Below are positions 8,966 to 17,598 of a stretch of 64,000 nt of DNA, piece after piece. The stretch comes from an uncultured Pseudomonadales bacterium (GTDB lineage Bacteria; Pseudomonadota; Gammaproteobacteria; Pseudomonadales; Azotimanducaceae). Position 1 is the first letter of the stretch. Each line of letters starts with the position of its first letter. The position numbers and the translations under genes were made by a program. The notes below the pieces were generated by a model. The model was not told where the DNA came from and searched no databases. It saw only the letters and a program-made list of their open reading frames with translations. Location of the stretch: positions 806,001 through 870,000 of the forward strand of contig OY282447.1 of NCBI GenBank assembly GCA_958296165.1, written 5' to 3'.

Positions 8966-8999
8966 ATAGTATTTCGTCGATGTCTACAGCCAAACATCG
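8966..8999 (-). promoter_or_regulatory. Promoter and dyad upstream of the DUF1156 methyltransferase
   Basis: On the minus strand TTGGCT (8988-8993) and TACTAT (8966-8971) are 16 bases apart, a fair sigma70 match, 49 bases before the GTG start. A perfect 6-bp inverted repeat CGATGT/ACATCG (8978-8983 and 8994-8999) spans the -35 box and could be an operator. Confidence 0.45.
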
Positions 9000-9019
9000 C
9001 ATCATCCAAAAGCTGTATG

Positions 9020-9025
9020 TATAAT
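9020..9025 (+). promoter_or_regulatory. -10 box upstream of the DprA-like gene
   Basis: A perfect TATAAT lies about 70 bases before the first possible start of the DprA-like gene. No good -35 box is visible at 16-18 bases, so this is a partial promoter call. Confidence 0.4.
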
Positions 9026-9093
9026 CACCATCCTGTCATCAGTAGGACAACAGGCAGCTTGGCGAAGTAGCATGAGAGTGTATTGGACAGCAT

Positions 9094-10065
9094 GTGAAGG
9101 TGGCGGGCCAAACGGCGATGCGCGTTGAGAAGGGAACAGTGTCTGCGAGCGATCATCAGTCGAGTTTGCCACTCGCCAACGCAGGACCGCTAGCGCTGAA
9201 TGCCGTGTCGCCCTTCGCCGAGATGGGTGCGTACGAAGCCATCTGGGCCGAGGAGAACGTGTCCTTCAAGACGCTCTCGGAGCGCTTCGCCGCACATCCG
9301 AACAACATTCTGTCGGACTTCGTCGCCCCCGCCAAATGTGACGAGTACGCACATGCTGCCCGCGCCAGCCTAGCCCAAGCAGGCGTCCATCGATTCGGCA
9401 TCCGTCTGAACGGTGCTGCGGAATACCCCGCCAAGCTCCGCGACGCCGCCCATCCTGTTGCACTGCTGTACTACGTCGGCAATTGGGATTTGGCGTGGTC
9501 GCCTGCTGTGGCCGTCGTCGGCACACGCCAGGCCACGGCCGGTGGGCTGGCTCGAACACGGAAGTTGGTGAAGTCGCTGGTGCAGGACGATTTCACGGTG
9601 GTGTCCGGTCTGGCGTCCGGAATCGACACCACCGCACACGAAACTGCGATCGCGTGCGACGGTAGGACGATTGCAGTGATCGGAACCCCTCTCTCGGCAT
9701 GCTACCCAACGGCCAATGAGCCGCTTCAGCGTGCAATCGGCGAGAACTACCTTGTTGTGAGCCAAGTGCCGGTGAAACGATACGAGATGCAGAGCTTCCG
9801 CGGCAATCGCTACTTCCTCCCCGAGCGCAACGCCACGATGTCCGCACTCACCGACGCCACCGTGATAGTGGAGGCCGGCGAAACGTCCGGAACGCTCATC
9901 CAAGCGATGGCAGCGCTCGAACAGGGCAGAAAGTTGTTCGTGCTGGACAGCTGCTTCGGCAAGGGCCTGCGCTGGCCAGAACGGTTGGAGGCCAAAGGCG
10001 CATTGCGCGTGAAGGAATATGGCGAGATCGCAGAGCAGCTTGCCGAGGCACTTAACGAAGGTTGA
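9094..10065 (+). CDS. DprA/Smf-like (SLOG fold) protein
   Basis: Up to 323 residues. The middle and C-terminal part is a DprA Rossmann-like domain: VAVVGTRQATAGGLA, VVSGLASGIDTTAHETA, GRTIAVIGTPL, then RNATMSALTDATVIVEAGETSGTLIQA. DprA proteins bind nucleotides or single-stranded DNA and load RecA, but this one lies in a defence island, lacks the usual C-terminal winged helix, and is followed by a phosphoribosyltransferase gene. Stand-alone DprA-like proteins of this kind occur in defence loci, where a nucleotide-sensing role has been proposed. The start is unclear: GTG 9094, ATG 9118 or GTG 9139; the last has the best ribosome site (GAAGGGA). Confidence 0.8.
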   Translation: MKVAGQTAMRVEKGTVSASDHQSSLPLANAGPLALNAVSPFAEMGAYEAIWAEENVSFKTLSERFAAHPNNILSDFVAPAKCDEYAHAARASLAQAGVHRFGIRLNGAAEYPAKLRDAAHPVALLYYVGNWDLAWSPAVAVVGTRQATAGGLARTRKLVKSLVQDDFTVVSGLASGIDTTAHETAIACDGRTIAVIGTPLSACYPTANEPLQRAIGENYLVVSQVPVKRYEMQSFRGNRYFLPERNATMSALTDATVIVEAGETSGTLIQAMAALEQGRKLFVLDSCFGKGLRWPERLEAKGALRVKEYGEIAEQLAEALNEG

Positions 10066-10673
10066 TGCACTAGCGCCGGACCACTGGCATCTGGAAGGGT
10101 CCGACGAATGCTACTTCCTCGGCGAATACACAGCTGGTGAGGGCTATCAGTTCAGTCCGACGAATCAGCTCATCTTCAACCTCAAGAAGAGCCCAGATCG
10201 CCGCGGGCGAGCGGAGTGGCACTACAAAGAAAACGCCATTCAGGAGGTCGCCAAGGCCTTGCGAGCGGCAATCAAGCAGGAGTATCTGGACACGATCACG
10301 TTCATGCCGATACCGCCCTCGAAGGTGAAGGCGGATCCGCTTTATGACGACCGGATGACGCGAGTGCTAGAGGCCATAAGGCCAGAGCCACCCTTGGACA
10401 TCCGAGAGTTGATCGTGCAGACGGCGAGTACGCAGGCCGCACACGAAAGCGAACATCGGCCCAGCCCGTCAGAAATGGAGGCACGCTACGCAGTGGATGT
10501 CGTGCTCGCCTACCCACCACACATATCATCTTCATCGTTGATGACATGCTGACAACCCGGGCCCACTTCCGGGCGGCCAAGTCACTGCTAACCAGCCAGT
10601 TCCCCGGAACAACAGTGGTGGGCGTTTCATGGCACGCCGGGTCCTACCCTCACGTCTCAAGGCACCCCTTTGA
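10019..10673 (+). pseudogene. Phosphoribosyltransferase-like gene with two frameshifts
   Basis: The first frame (from ATG 10019, overlapping the DprA gene by 47 bases) encodes an ISSFKNxxR-like N-terminal region with ITFMPIPPSKVKADPLYDDR. It then breaks at the CCC run 10513-10515. Adding one C leads into THIIFIVDDMLTTRAHFRAA, the PRPP-binding loop of type I phosphoribosyltransferases. A second break at the TTT run 10625-10627 is repaired by one T, giving VVGVFMARRVLPSRLKAPL and a stop at 10673, only 14 bases from the end of the convergent nitrilase gene. The repaired length is about 218 residues. The neat end after two repairs makes this reading convincing. It belongs with the DprA-like protein; the enzyme's substrate is unknown. 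Confidence 0.75.
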
Positions 10674-10687
10674 TCCTCTTGCGCGGC

Positions 10688-12439
10688 TTACCTCCTGCGA
10701 CGGTATCCTGGCGGCGGTGCTTTGAACGTCCGCGGCTTTTGCATTTTCTGCTTTCGACCCTGCCACTCTCTTTTGGCCGCATCGACCGCCGTCTTGACTC
10801 CTTTGATCTGTTCATCTAGCAGGCCCTTGACAGGTATTTCGACATCCGCCAGGAGGAGAAGGCCCGACCCTCGGAGCCTCGCAAGTTCACGTGCGTGGCT
10901 TCCCTTGGGCGTCCAGACGAATGATCCACCGTACAGCCCATGGTTCACCGCAAGAACATTGACATAGCTTTCGTAAGCTCGCACCCACGTCAAGGCGTCA
11001 AACAGCTCTACATCCTTGTTGAACGCGACTGTGAACAGGTGCAGCATCTCGCCACGGAAGACCCTCCAAGGCTCCGCGTCGATCAGGTCCGCACAAATTG
11101 CAATCGAAAAGTCGCCCCACCTCCGATGCACGAACCGATACCACCTTCTTCCCTTTAGAAGATGAAACTTGATCTTGGATTGTTTGGTTAACGCTCGAGC
11201 TAGCCCTTCCTCAATGTGAGCAGGAACGGGCTTGCGTACACGGAACCATCGCACGGTCGGTGGTCCGGGGGTGTCATGGCCCAACGGCACTATCAGCTCT
11301 GCCTCGTTCACTATCCAGCGTTGTCTAGTCTTCGGCAGTCTGACACGCCCTGGATAGACAGCCTGCAACTCCCGCCAAAAGAGGCCTGCTAGCGCGGCAA
11401 CGCCTGTCTTGGAGACCAGCTGCCGTAACGTGGCCACCTCATTTTGAGGTATAGATGCTTCTGGTAGCAATACGAGAGCAGGCTGGTTGTCAGATGCTCT
11501 GTTCTGGAACGCCCCTGCTACCTGCTGCATTACAGCGTGTGCCTCGTGCGCCGCGACAGCTGGAAAGCTATGTGTGACCTGCGAATACCATCTCGATACT
11601 TGGGCGATGCGCACATTCAGGGAACCCGACAATTTCTCGTCGTCAAGCTCAAGATCATCTCGCAGTTTCGGCGACCCTCGGAAAGGGCCTGCGGACCGAA
11701 CAACTTCAAGGTAGTGACCTTCTTGAAGCAGTACATCGATGCGCTCCGCGACGAAGTCTTGAAAACTAAAACTACGCGATAGCACACCGGCGAACTCCGA
11801 GAGCGTATTGACCGCCATCGGGACGGTGGGAAAAATCGCCCACTGAATGACTCTATCCACAGTCTTCCAAGTCTCTTCCGACAAATGAATTCGAGACCGC
11901 CACGCCCATCTGTCCTGGAATGGAACACCGGACAAGCCACTACGATGTAGCGAATCAAGGATGCGTTCTCCACCATCCAACGCAGTGAGGAACAGCAAGA
12001 CGTCGCAATAGAGAACATAGCTCGCAGCAAGGGCACGGAGCCGGGATGGTGACCGTAGCCGAGGCGTCGGAGGTTTCAACCCATTGACTAGCGGGATGTA
12101 GTACGCGGGATGTGGTGGCACATCCCAGCCCGTCGACCTAGTTACTACCGGGGTCTTTTTGCGCCGATCCTCGTCTGCTCCCGGATCTGAGTAGCCAAGC
12201 TGTAGCCGCCGGCCTGCCCCGATGACCTCCTTGCAGTTCTCTAGCGTCCATACCAAGGGGCCTTTGTTAATGCTCCAATCACTAGGGCGTTGCTTGTCTC
12301 GGGCCGCCAACAAGAGTGCAGCAGCAACGCGCGTGGGCAAGCCAACCGCGGGCACTTCGTAACAACGGATTCGCCAGTCGTCAACTTTGCGCGACTTCGA
12401 GACGCCCCACAATAGCTTGTGGAGCGTTACGGAGGCCAC
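10688..12439 (-). CDS. Nitrilase/C-N hydrolase-like protein paired with reverse transcriptase
   Basis: About 583 residues from a GTG (12437-12439) that overlaps the stop of the reverse transcriptase gene by 13 bases. The C-terminal 280 residues have the three nitrilase landmarks in order: LVLLPEASIP (catalytic Glu about 327), KGRRWYRF (Lys about 429) and FSIAICADLIDAEPWR (catalytic Cys about 449). The N-terminal 300 residues match no domain I know. In anti-phage reverse transcriptases of the UG1/DRT1 type a nitrilase domain is fused to the C-terminus of the RT; here it is a separate, coupled gene. All three catalytic residues are present, so activity is plausible, but the substrate is unknown. 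Confidence 0.8.
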   Translation of the reverse strand: MASVTLHKLLWGVSKSRKVDDWRIRCYEVPAVGLPTRVAAALLLAARDKQRPSDWSINKGPLVWTLENCKEVIGAGRRLQLGYSDPGADEDRRKKTPVVTRSTGWDVPPHPAYYIPLVNGLKPPTPRLRSPSRLRALAASYVLYCDVLLFLTALDGGERILDSLHRSGLSGVPFQDRWAWRSRIHLSEETWKTVDRVIQWAIFPTVPMAVNTLSEFAGVLSRSFSFQDFVAERIDVLLQEGHYLEVVRSAGPFRGSPKLRDDLELDDEKLSGSLNVRIAQVSRWYSQVTHSFPAVAAHEAHAVMQQVAGAFQNRASDNQPALVLLPEASIPQNEVATLRQLVSKTGVAALAGLFWRELQAVYPGRVRLPKTRQRWIVNEAELIVPLGHDTPGPPTVRWFRVRKPVPAHIEEGLARALTKQSKIKFHLLKGRRWYRFVHRRWGDFSIAICADLIDAEPWRVFRGEMLHLFTVAFNKDVELFDALTWVRAYESYVNVLAVNHGLYGGSFVWTPKGSHARELARLRGSGLLLLADVEIPVKGLLDEQIKGVKTAVDAAKREWQGRKQKMQKPRTFKAPPPGYRRRR

Positions 12440-15054
12440 GGGAGTCCCCGACTCAGAAAGACTTTGCGGGCACGCCCGTAATCCCAGAGCGCTAGCGGGT
12501 CGTCGATAACTCGCGACCTCGCATCGCAAACTGCTTTCAGAACTGCTTCGTCGGAGAGTCGCCACTCGCAATGGAAATGCCCCGCGACAGCAAGGGCATA
12601 AGAGGGATTTTCGTCTACATCGCGTATGGTTGAGTTACGGCCCTCAGGAAAAAGGACTTCTTCAACGCCCCCGTTTCCGCTAGCGAGCAACAGCTGGCCA
12701 ACGAGTGACCGTCGCAAGGAGCCGGGCCTGCTCCGTGGAGTCGCGAGCCGTCCGTTCCGCGCCAAAATTGCGCTGGTCGCGGGAGCGCTCTCCACTATTC
12801 CTTCTGGCGCGGCAATGTGGTTGCCACTCGACTTACTGCGACGCCACTCGTCAGCCGCGACCCGTTTCGTCACCGCTGCAAGGCAGGCGGCGACCAGCAG
12901 ATCCAGTTCCCACGGTGGGAGAACCACGGTGTGGGGATCATCGCCATACAGAAGTCCGGTCCATTTATCGACATCACCTAGAAACTGCGCGACATGCCTA
13001 TGCAGACCTTCCGGAACAGCACGCGTAGCCCAATGGTGGGGAGATGCACCGGTGCGCAGGGACTGAAGCAGTCCATGGGTGCCATGGTGTGGATCATGCC
13101 TCTCATGGTGTGAATAGAGTAGGCGGATGACATTCGCCAACGCCTGCCAGAAGGCTGCGCGGTGAAACGACAGATAGGGTCCGCGCCAATCAATACCGGT
13201 GCTCCGATGAGACGAACCTACTCTCTCTTCTGGCCAGTTCGATATCCAAGAGTCCTCTCCAGATGTGGCGACGCGTCGCAGAAGGCTAGTCAGCCAAGCA
13301 CTAGCTTCCTTGTCATCCTCGGCATCGCGACTCTCCGGATCGATTACGCGGCGAGATGCGGCGCGAACGACCGCACCCCAAACGGCGAACTTCCAAGGTG
13401 TCTCGGCAAATACTGCCGCAACGGAGTGACGTATTTCAGATAGCTCGCGTCGCGCTTGGCTCGGATCTGTCGAAAGCCACGCACCGGATAGTCGATTGAC
13501 CGCAAATGTACGGCGTGTGTCTGCCCGAACTTGCTCATCGGCAATGTCGAATCGTGCTAGATCGTGAAGTTGTACCTGCCGATCCCTCGCTCCCTGTCCA
13601 AAGCGATCCGCGAGAGTGTCCCTTCCGATCTCACTCAGGCGCTCGACAAGCGTGGTGACGAACGGGCCGACGTCACGCGGCCCGATGGACGCTCTCTTCA
13701 ACTCGTTGTGGAGCTGTTCGTCAACATTGTGCCATGACTGACCCAGGGAGGCAGATTTCGGTCCTGGCTCCAGTTCTTTGCACTCTGCGCAGATGCTCCA
13801 GCCGTTTGCCTTCAGGCAGCTCTGCACGGCCTCTTGAACCTGAGGCGGATTGACCTTCGACAAGTTGATGTGCAAGTTCGACTTTGAGTTCGGCTTGATG
13901 GGGCAGCGACCCTCCGTACCCTCTACCGCTCCCCACACCACATCGATCAGTCGAAATAGGCCCTCAGATGACCGAGCCATTAGGTACATGTCGTCCGCGA
14001 ACCTTACGACAGCCCCACGGTGTACCCCTCCAGCGTCCGCTAGATAGTCCAACACAGCGCTGTCAGCGCCGTGCATGACGACGTTGAAGAGCAGACCCGA
14101 CACGGCCAACCCTGTTGGCAGGCCCTTGTTCTTCGGTGGCAACTTTGCCCTTGCGTGGAAGGGCTTCCAAGATTCAATAGGGACATCGTCGCCTACGACG
14201 CTCACTCGCATGAGGGCGTTCACAAGGCCTTCGGAGAGAGCCCTTCGCACCTCTCGGTCCTGTAGCTCAGACGAGATTTCCTGTGGATAGCCGTCGAGCA
14301 GATCGGACGTCACGTACGGCACATCAACGAGATCACTAAGCTCTTTGGACAGGTCTGCTAGGCGCACCGAAGGATAAGCTAGTTGGATGTCAAGGGATGC
14401 CCAATAGGCTCTGCGATCCCCTTCGTCGCGCTGATCAATCCACCACCGATCTTGCACCCACTCTGGCAAGGAGCTGGCGTCATAGTTGTCTGGATGATGC
14501 ACTCGACCGGCATAGTTCTCCTCTCGAAGAGCGGCCTTGGTCATGCGCGAGACTGTCCAGTTCGCAACCCGACGAAACATGCCGTGGGACCTGGCGTAAG
14601 GCAAGTACGTTCGATGATTGAGGAAGGGGTACCCGCGTTGCTCCCACCGTGGCCTATCGAGGCGCGTGTTCCAAGCGACGGGTCGATACAGCCGATTCCC
14701 GAAGACGAATGGAAGGAACTCGTTGTCCAGTAGGGGTCCAAGGAGAACCAGATAGGCCATGAAAGCGACTTGGTCTTTGACGGTGGGCATCACGTAGTGG
14801 CGTAGGCAAGCGCCTCGTTTCGGATACGGTAGCTGTCGCCAAGCACTCGGTCGCCACTTACCGGCACGGAGTTTTTCGGCTAGATCCCGAACGGCTGCCT
14901 CTGGATGGAGACGCCATTGAGAGAGCTCCGGTTGCGGCGCGAGATTGCCAGAGCGGTACCACGCGTCGACACGCAGCCATGCGGCCCAAACAACAAGCGG
15001 GTGGGCCAGTGTCTCGGCAGCTGACGTGTTCGAGCGGGCCACCATATTAGACAC
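12427..15054 (-). CDS. Reverse transcriptase of the defence (DRT, UG1-like) class
   Basis: An 875-residue protein with reverse-transcriptase motifs: a finger region YPKRGACLRHYVMPTVKDQV (77-96), motif A SLDIQLAYPSV (Asp222), the template-grip loop KGLPTGLAVSGLLFN (about 310-324) and the catalytic RFADDMYLMA (Asp354, Asp355). All polymerase acidic residues are intact. There is no group II intron maturase domain, and no retron-type ncRNA is evident beside it. The C-terminal 450 residues are mainly helical and unassigned. The overlapping downstream nitrilase gene points to the class of RT-nitrilase anti-phage systems. The start is GTG 15054 or ATG 15045. It follows the AAA/PD-(D/E)XK gene by 117 bases and may share its transcript. 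Confidence 0.88.
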   Translation of the reverse strand: MSNMVARSNTSAAETLAHPLVVWAAWLRVDAWYRSGNLAPQPELSQWRLHPEAAVRDLAEKLRAGKWRPSAWRQLPYPKRGACLRHYVMPTVKDQVAFMAYLVLLGPLLDNEFLPFVFGNRLYRPVAWNTRLDRPRWEQRGYPFLNHRTYLPYARSHGMFRRVANWTVSRMTKAALREENYAGRVHHPDNYDASSLPEWVQDRWWIDQRDEGDRRAYWASLDIQLAYPSVRLADLSKELSDLVDVPYVTSDLLDGYPQEISSELQDREVRRALSEGLVNALMRVSVVGDDVPIESWKPFHARAKLPPKNKGLPTGLAVSGLLFNVVMHGADSAVLDYLADAGGVHRGAVVRFADDMYLMARSSEGLFRLIDVVWGAVEGTEGRCPIKPNSKSNLHINLSKVNPPQVQEAVQSCLKANGWSICAECKELEPGPKSASLGQSWHNVDEQLHNELKRASIGPRDVGPFVTTLVERLSEIGRDTLADRFGQGARDRQVQLHDLARFDIADEQVRADTRRTFAVNRLSGAWLSTDPSQARRELSEIRHSVAAVFAETPWKFAVWGAVVRAASRRVIDPESRDAEDDKEASAWLTSLLRRVATSGEDSWISNWPEERVGSSHRSTGIDWRGPYLSFHRAAFWQALANVIRLLYSHHERHDPHHGTHGLLQSLRTGASPHHWATRAVPEGLHRHVAQFLGDVDKWTGLLYGDDPHTVVLPPWELDLLVAACLAAVTKRVAADEWRRSKSSGNHIAAPEGIVESAPATSAILARNGRLATPRSRPGSLRRSLVGQLLLASGNGGVEEVLFPEGRNSTIRDVDENPSYALAVAGHFHCEWRLSDEAVLKAVCDARSRVIDDPLALWDYGRARKVFLSRGLPWPP

Positions 15055-15074
15055 AGCGCTCTTGCTTGGCGCTG
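15054..15074. other. Hairpin at the reverse transcriptase start
   Basis: CAGCGC and GCGCTG form a 6-bp perfect stem around a 9-base loop, directly next to the GTG start codon on the minus strand. In RNA it would cover the ribosome site and could restrain translation. It is the only clear structure in the 117-base gap before the RT gene. Confidence 0.4.
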
Positions 15075-15171
15075 CTGAGGCCCAACGGTGAAACGGCGTA
15101 CATGTGCGAATCGAACGCCTCCAACTGCTTGAAGTGTCGCAAGTGAGTGCATTTGGGTGACACCTGTCGAT

Positions 15172-16986
15172 TTACTCGGTGAGTTCGCACCGCACCAGTT
15201 CCCAGCCATGAAACACCACGACTAACCCGCTGAATCGCACGAACGGATATTGCCGTTCTAAACGCGCATCCGCCACATATCGCCGCAACTGTCCTTCCGC
15301 GTCCTGGACCAACGCTCGCACGGTGGCATCGCTCGCCCCCTCCCCACGCTTGATGTACTTCAACTCAACCAAGTACCCATACCGAAGCTCCGGGAACTGC
15401 GCAACGAGCGGTTCCAGCGAGATGTCGGCAAACCCCTTGTTGAGCTCCACCTCCGTACGCAGCAGGAAGTGCCGCGAAACACCCAAGTAGGCAGCGAGGA
15501 AGCCCTGGATGATCTTCTCCCCGTCCAAGTAGTCACGAACACTGGTTTGCGCGGCGATCGCATCCCGCAGAAAGTCGAACACCGGCCGCCACTCGCCGTC
15601 GAGCGCCATTCGCCGCAGTAGGCCAGCGAAGGCGTGCATGTCCACGGAGAGCACGCCAACGTCGTCGTAGGCATCCCGCAAATGGCCGTACAGGAGGCGC
15701 CGCACCGTCTGGTTGGGGATGCCTAGCTGAACCTCGCCGGCCTTCGCCGTGCGGATGCTCAGCAGGCCGAAGTAGTGCAGCAACGAGAGGAAGTTGTCGC
15801 GCTGGTTCAAACGCTCTAGAGGGAAGCTGGTCTGGATGTCGGCATGCACTTCGCCTTCGCCGATCACTTGCCGCAGCAAGTCGAAGTTGCCGTTTAGCCG
15901 CACCGAGCCTGCCGTTTCGCCCCCGCGAGTGGTGTCCGCCGCACGCCCGCTGTCTCCCATCTGCCGGCTGACGGTCAGCAGGTGGCGCAGCTTGCCGTAG
16001 TCGATGCGCACGTTCACGTCGATCAGGTCGTCCGGCATGGGCTTGTTCGGCAGGATGGCGTTCAGGAAGTAGAGCACCATGTCGGTGTTGTACACGGTCT
16101 CGTCCGCGTTCGTGGCGAAACGGTAGCCGTCGTACCATTCGCGCATCACATCAAGAGCAACGTTCGCATCTATGCTCAAGGCACCGGCGCGTCCATAGGT
16201 CTCCAGCAGGCCCCGCACTTCGTCCTCGGTGAAGCCCAATATGGCGTTGAACTCCTTGCGCAGGCTGATGTTGCTGCCGATGTTGAAGCCGCTGGTTACG
16301 TCGTCCAAGGTGACGGGCGATACGCCGGTGATGAACAATCGCTCCAAGCCGCCGCCGCTGCGCCCCGCGCCGCCTTTCAGCGCCGCGAAGAAGTTGCGGT
16401 AGAAGCCGCTGCCGTGTGTTAGTTTCTGGTACGCCTCAGCACCGTGGTGGGCCAGTATGGTGTTGGCGAAGTTGTCGTATTCGTCAATGAGCACGAATAG
16501 GCGAGTGCCATGCCGGCGCGCATCGCGGAACAGTGCGTTCAGCTTGCCGGACGCCGAGGGATGATCTAAGACGTGGCGCGTCGCCTTAGTAGAGAAGAGG
16601 TCCGAGTTGCGCTCCATTGCCTCCTCGATCTCCAAGTGGCAGTAGTCCTCAAACTCCCGCTCCAAGGTCTCCGGGGCATCGTGTACCACCGAGAAGTCAA
16701 AGCGCAAAACCGCATAGCTGTGGCGGTTGTCCGTGGGGTTGCAGCCGATGTACGTGCCGCCGAAGACCTGCTCGAACTCACCTGCCCACTTGCGGTCGTA
16801 GTAGTTCTCCAGCAAGGAAAGCCAGCAGGATTTCCCGAAGCGCCGTGGCCGGATTAGGAAAGTGAAGCGCTCGTTTTCCAGCGGGGGGATGAAGCGCGTC
16901 TTATCCACATAAAGGCGGCCTTCCAGCCGCATGGCGCGGAAATCGGCCCAGCCGTAGGGAATGAGGGGATAGGAGGTGGTGGACAT
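15172..16986 (-). CDS. AAA-ATPase_like / PD-(D/E)XK nuclease family protein
   Basis: A 604-residue protein of the family with an N-terminal AAA-ATPase_like domain and a C-terminal PDDEXK_9 domain. The start MSTTSYPLIPYGWADF and VDKTRFI are typical; Walker A is RPRRFGKSCWLSLLE (about 46-60) and Walker B is LFVLIDEYDNF (about 163-173). Near the C-terminus NKGFADISL and YLVELKYIKRG give the D...ExK nuclease core. These proteins are common in variable genome regions of bacteria and are thought to be selfish or defensive; their target is unknown. It lies 37 bases after the DUF7680-like gene and 117 before the reverse transcriptase, all on one strand. Confidence 0.88.
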   Translation of the reverse strand: MSTTSYPLIPYGWADFRAMRLEGRLYVDKTRFIPPLENERFTFLIRPRRFGKSCWLSLLENYYDRKWAGEFEQVFGGTYIGCNPTDNRHSYAVLRFDFSVVHDAPETLEREFEDYCHLEIEEAMERNSDLFSTKATRHVLDHPSASGKLNALFRDARRHGTRLFVLIDEYDNFANTILAHHGAEAYQKLTHGSGFYRNFFAALKGGAGRSGGGLERLFITGVSPVTLDDVTSGFNIGSNISLRKEFNAILGFTEDEVRGLLETYGRAGALSIDANVALDVMREWYDGYRFATNADETVYNTDMVLYFLNAILPNKPMPDDLIDVNVRIDYGKLRHLLTVSRQMGDSGRAADTTRGGETAGSVRLNGNFDLLRQVIGEGEVHADIQTSFPLERLNQRDNFLSLLHYFGLLSIRTAKAGEVQLGIPNQTVRRLLYGHLRDAYDDVGVLSVDMHAFAGLLRRMALDGEWRPVFDFLRDAIAAQTSVRDYLDGEKIIQGFLAAYLGVSRHFLLRTEVELNKGFADISLEPLVAQFPELRYGYLVELKYIKRGEGASDATVRALVQDAEGQLRRYVADARLERQYPFVRFSGLVVVFHGWELVRCELTE

Positions 16987-17023
16987 GACCGCTTCACGAA
17001 TCCTCTAGAGCAGATCGTCTCCG

Positions 17024-17593
17024 TTAGGCCAACGCGCCGATGTCGGCACCAGCCCCAAGCTGCTGTTCGCGTTCCGCTCGCTCGTGAGCGGGCCGCCCCG
17101 CAGACGGCTCCGTTAATAGCATCCGCAACGCGGCCAGCACTCGCCTTGGGCGCTTCCTATGCATGGCCATGCCAAGCCAATACGCAGCTTCCTCGCGCTG
17201 CATGGCCGCGATGCCCTCAGCCACCGTGCGCATGTTCTCCCGATTGCGCATGGGCGCCAAGGCGCGGAACAACAGGCCAAGCGTTAGCGCCAAGTCTTCG
17301 GTGAGTGCGTGGGCGTTCGCCTTGGCCCTACGCTTGCGCCCACGTCCGGCTTGCCCGGCCGATCCCAAGCGAACGCCAGATTGCGCCAACGTTCGCAGCA
17401 CACGATGTTCAACGAGGCTCAAGTTGCGCCCGTGCAGCCCGGCAACGCGAGCCGGCGCAGTCACCTGCGGCGTGGCAGGGCTCGGCAGTTGCCACACCGT
17501 GTACTCGCTATCCGCAAGGCCCAGTTGGCGCACGCGCAATTCGTAGCGCGGCGTCGGCGCTGCTGGCACCGCGATGGGTACAGGCTCTGCCAC
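17024..17593 (-). CDS. Small DUF499-associated protein (DUF7680-like)
   Basis: A 189-residue protein from a GTG (17591-17593) with an AAGGAG site 8 bases upstream, 5 bases after the DUF499 stop. An upstream ATG at 17656 would overlap the DUF499 end with an Arg-rich leader and lacks such a site. The conserved-looking parts are RYELRVRQLG, GLHGRNLSLVEHRVL and a helical LFRALAPMRNRENMRTVAEG followed by EEAAYWLGMAMHRKRPRRVL. I recall small proteins of this kind accompanying DUF499 ATPases, and the label DUF7680 is from memory. No catalytic motif is visible; it is probably a structural or adaptor subunit of the DUF499/DUF1156 system. Confidence 0.65.
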   Translation of the reverse strand: MAEPVPIAVPAAPTPRYELRVRQLGLADSEYTVWQLPSPATPQVTAPARVAGLHGRNLSLVEHRVLRTLAQSGVRLGSAGQAGRGRKRRAKANAHALTEDLALTLGLLFRALAPMRNRENMRTVAEGIAAMQREEAAYWLGMAMHRKRPRRVLAALRMLLTEPSAGRPAHERAEREQQLGAGADIGALA

Positions 17594-17598
17594 CGCCG

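Noticed and set aside
15055-15171. Retron-like ncRNA next to the reverse transcriptase
   Set aside because: The 117-base gap lacks the long flanking inverted repeats and msr/msd-like structure of retrons, and the nitrilase partner points to a different RT class.
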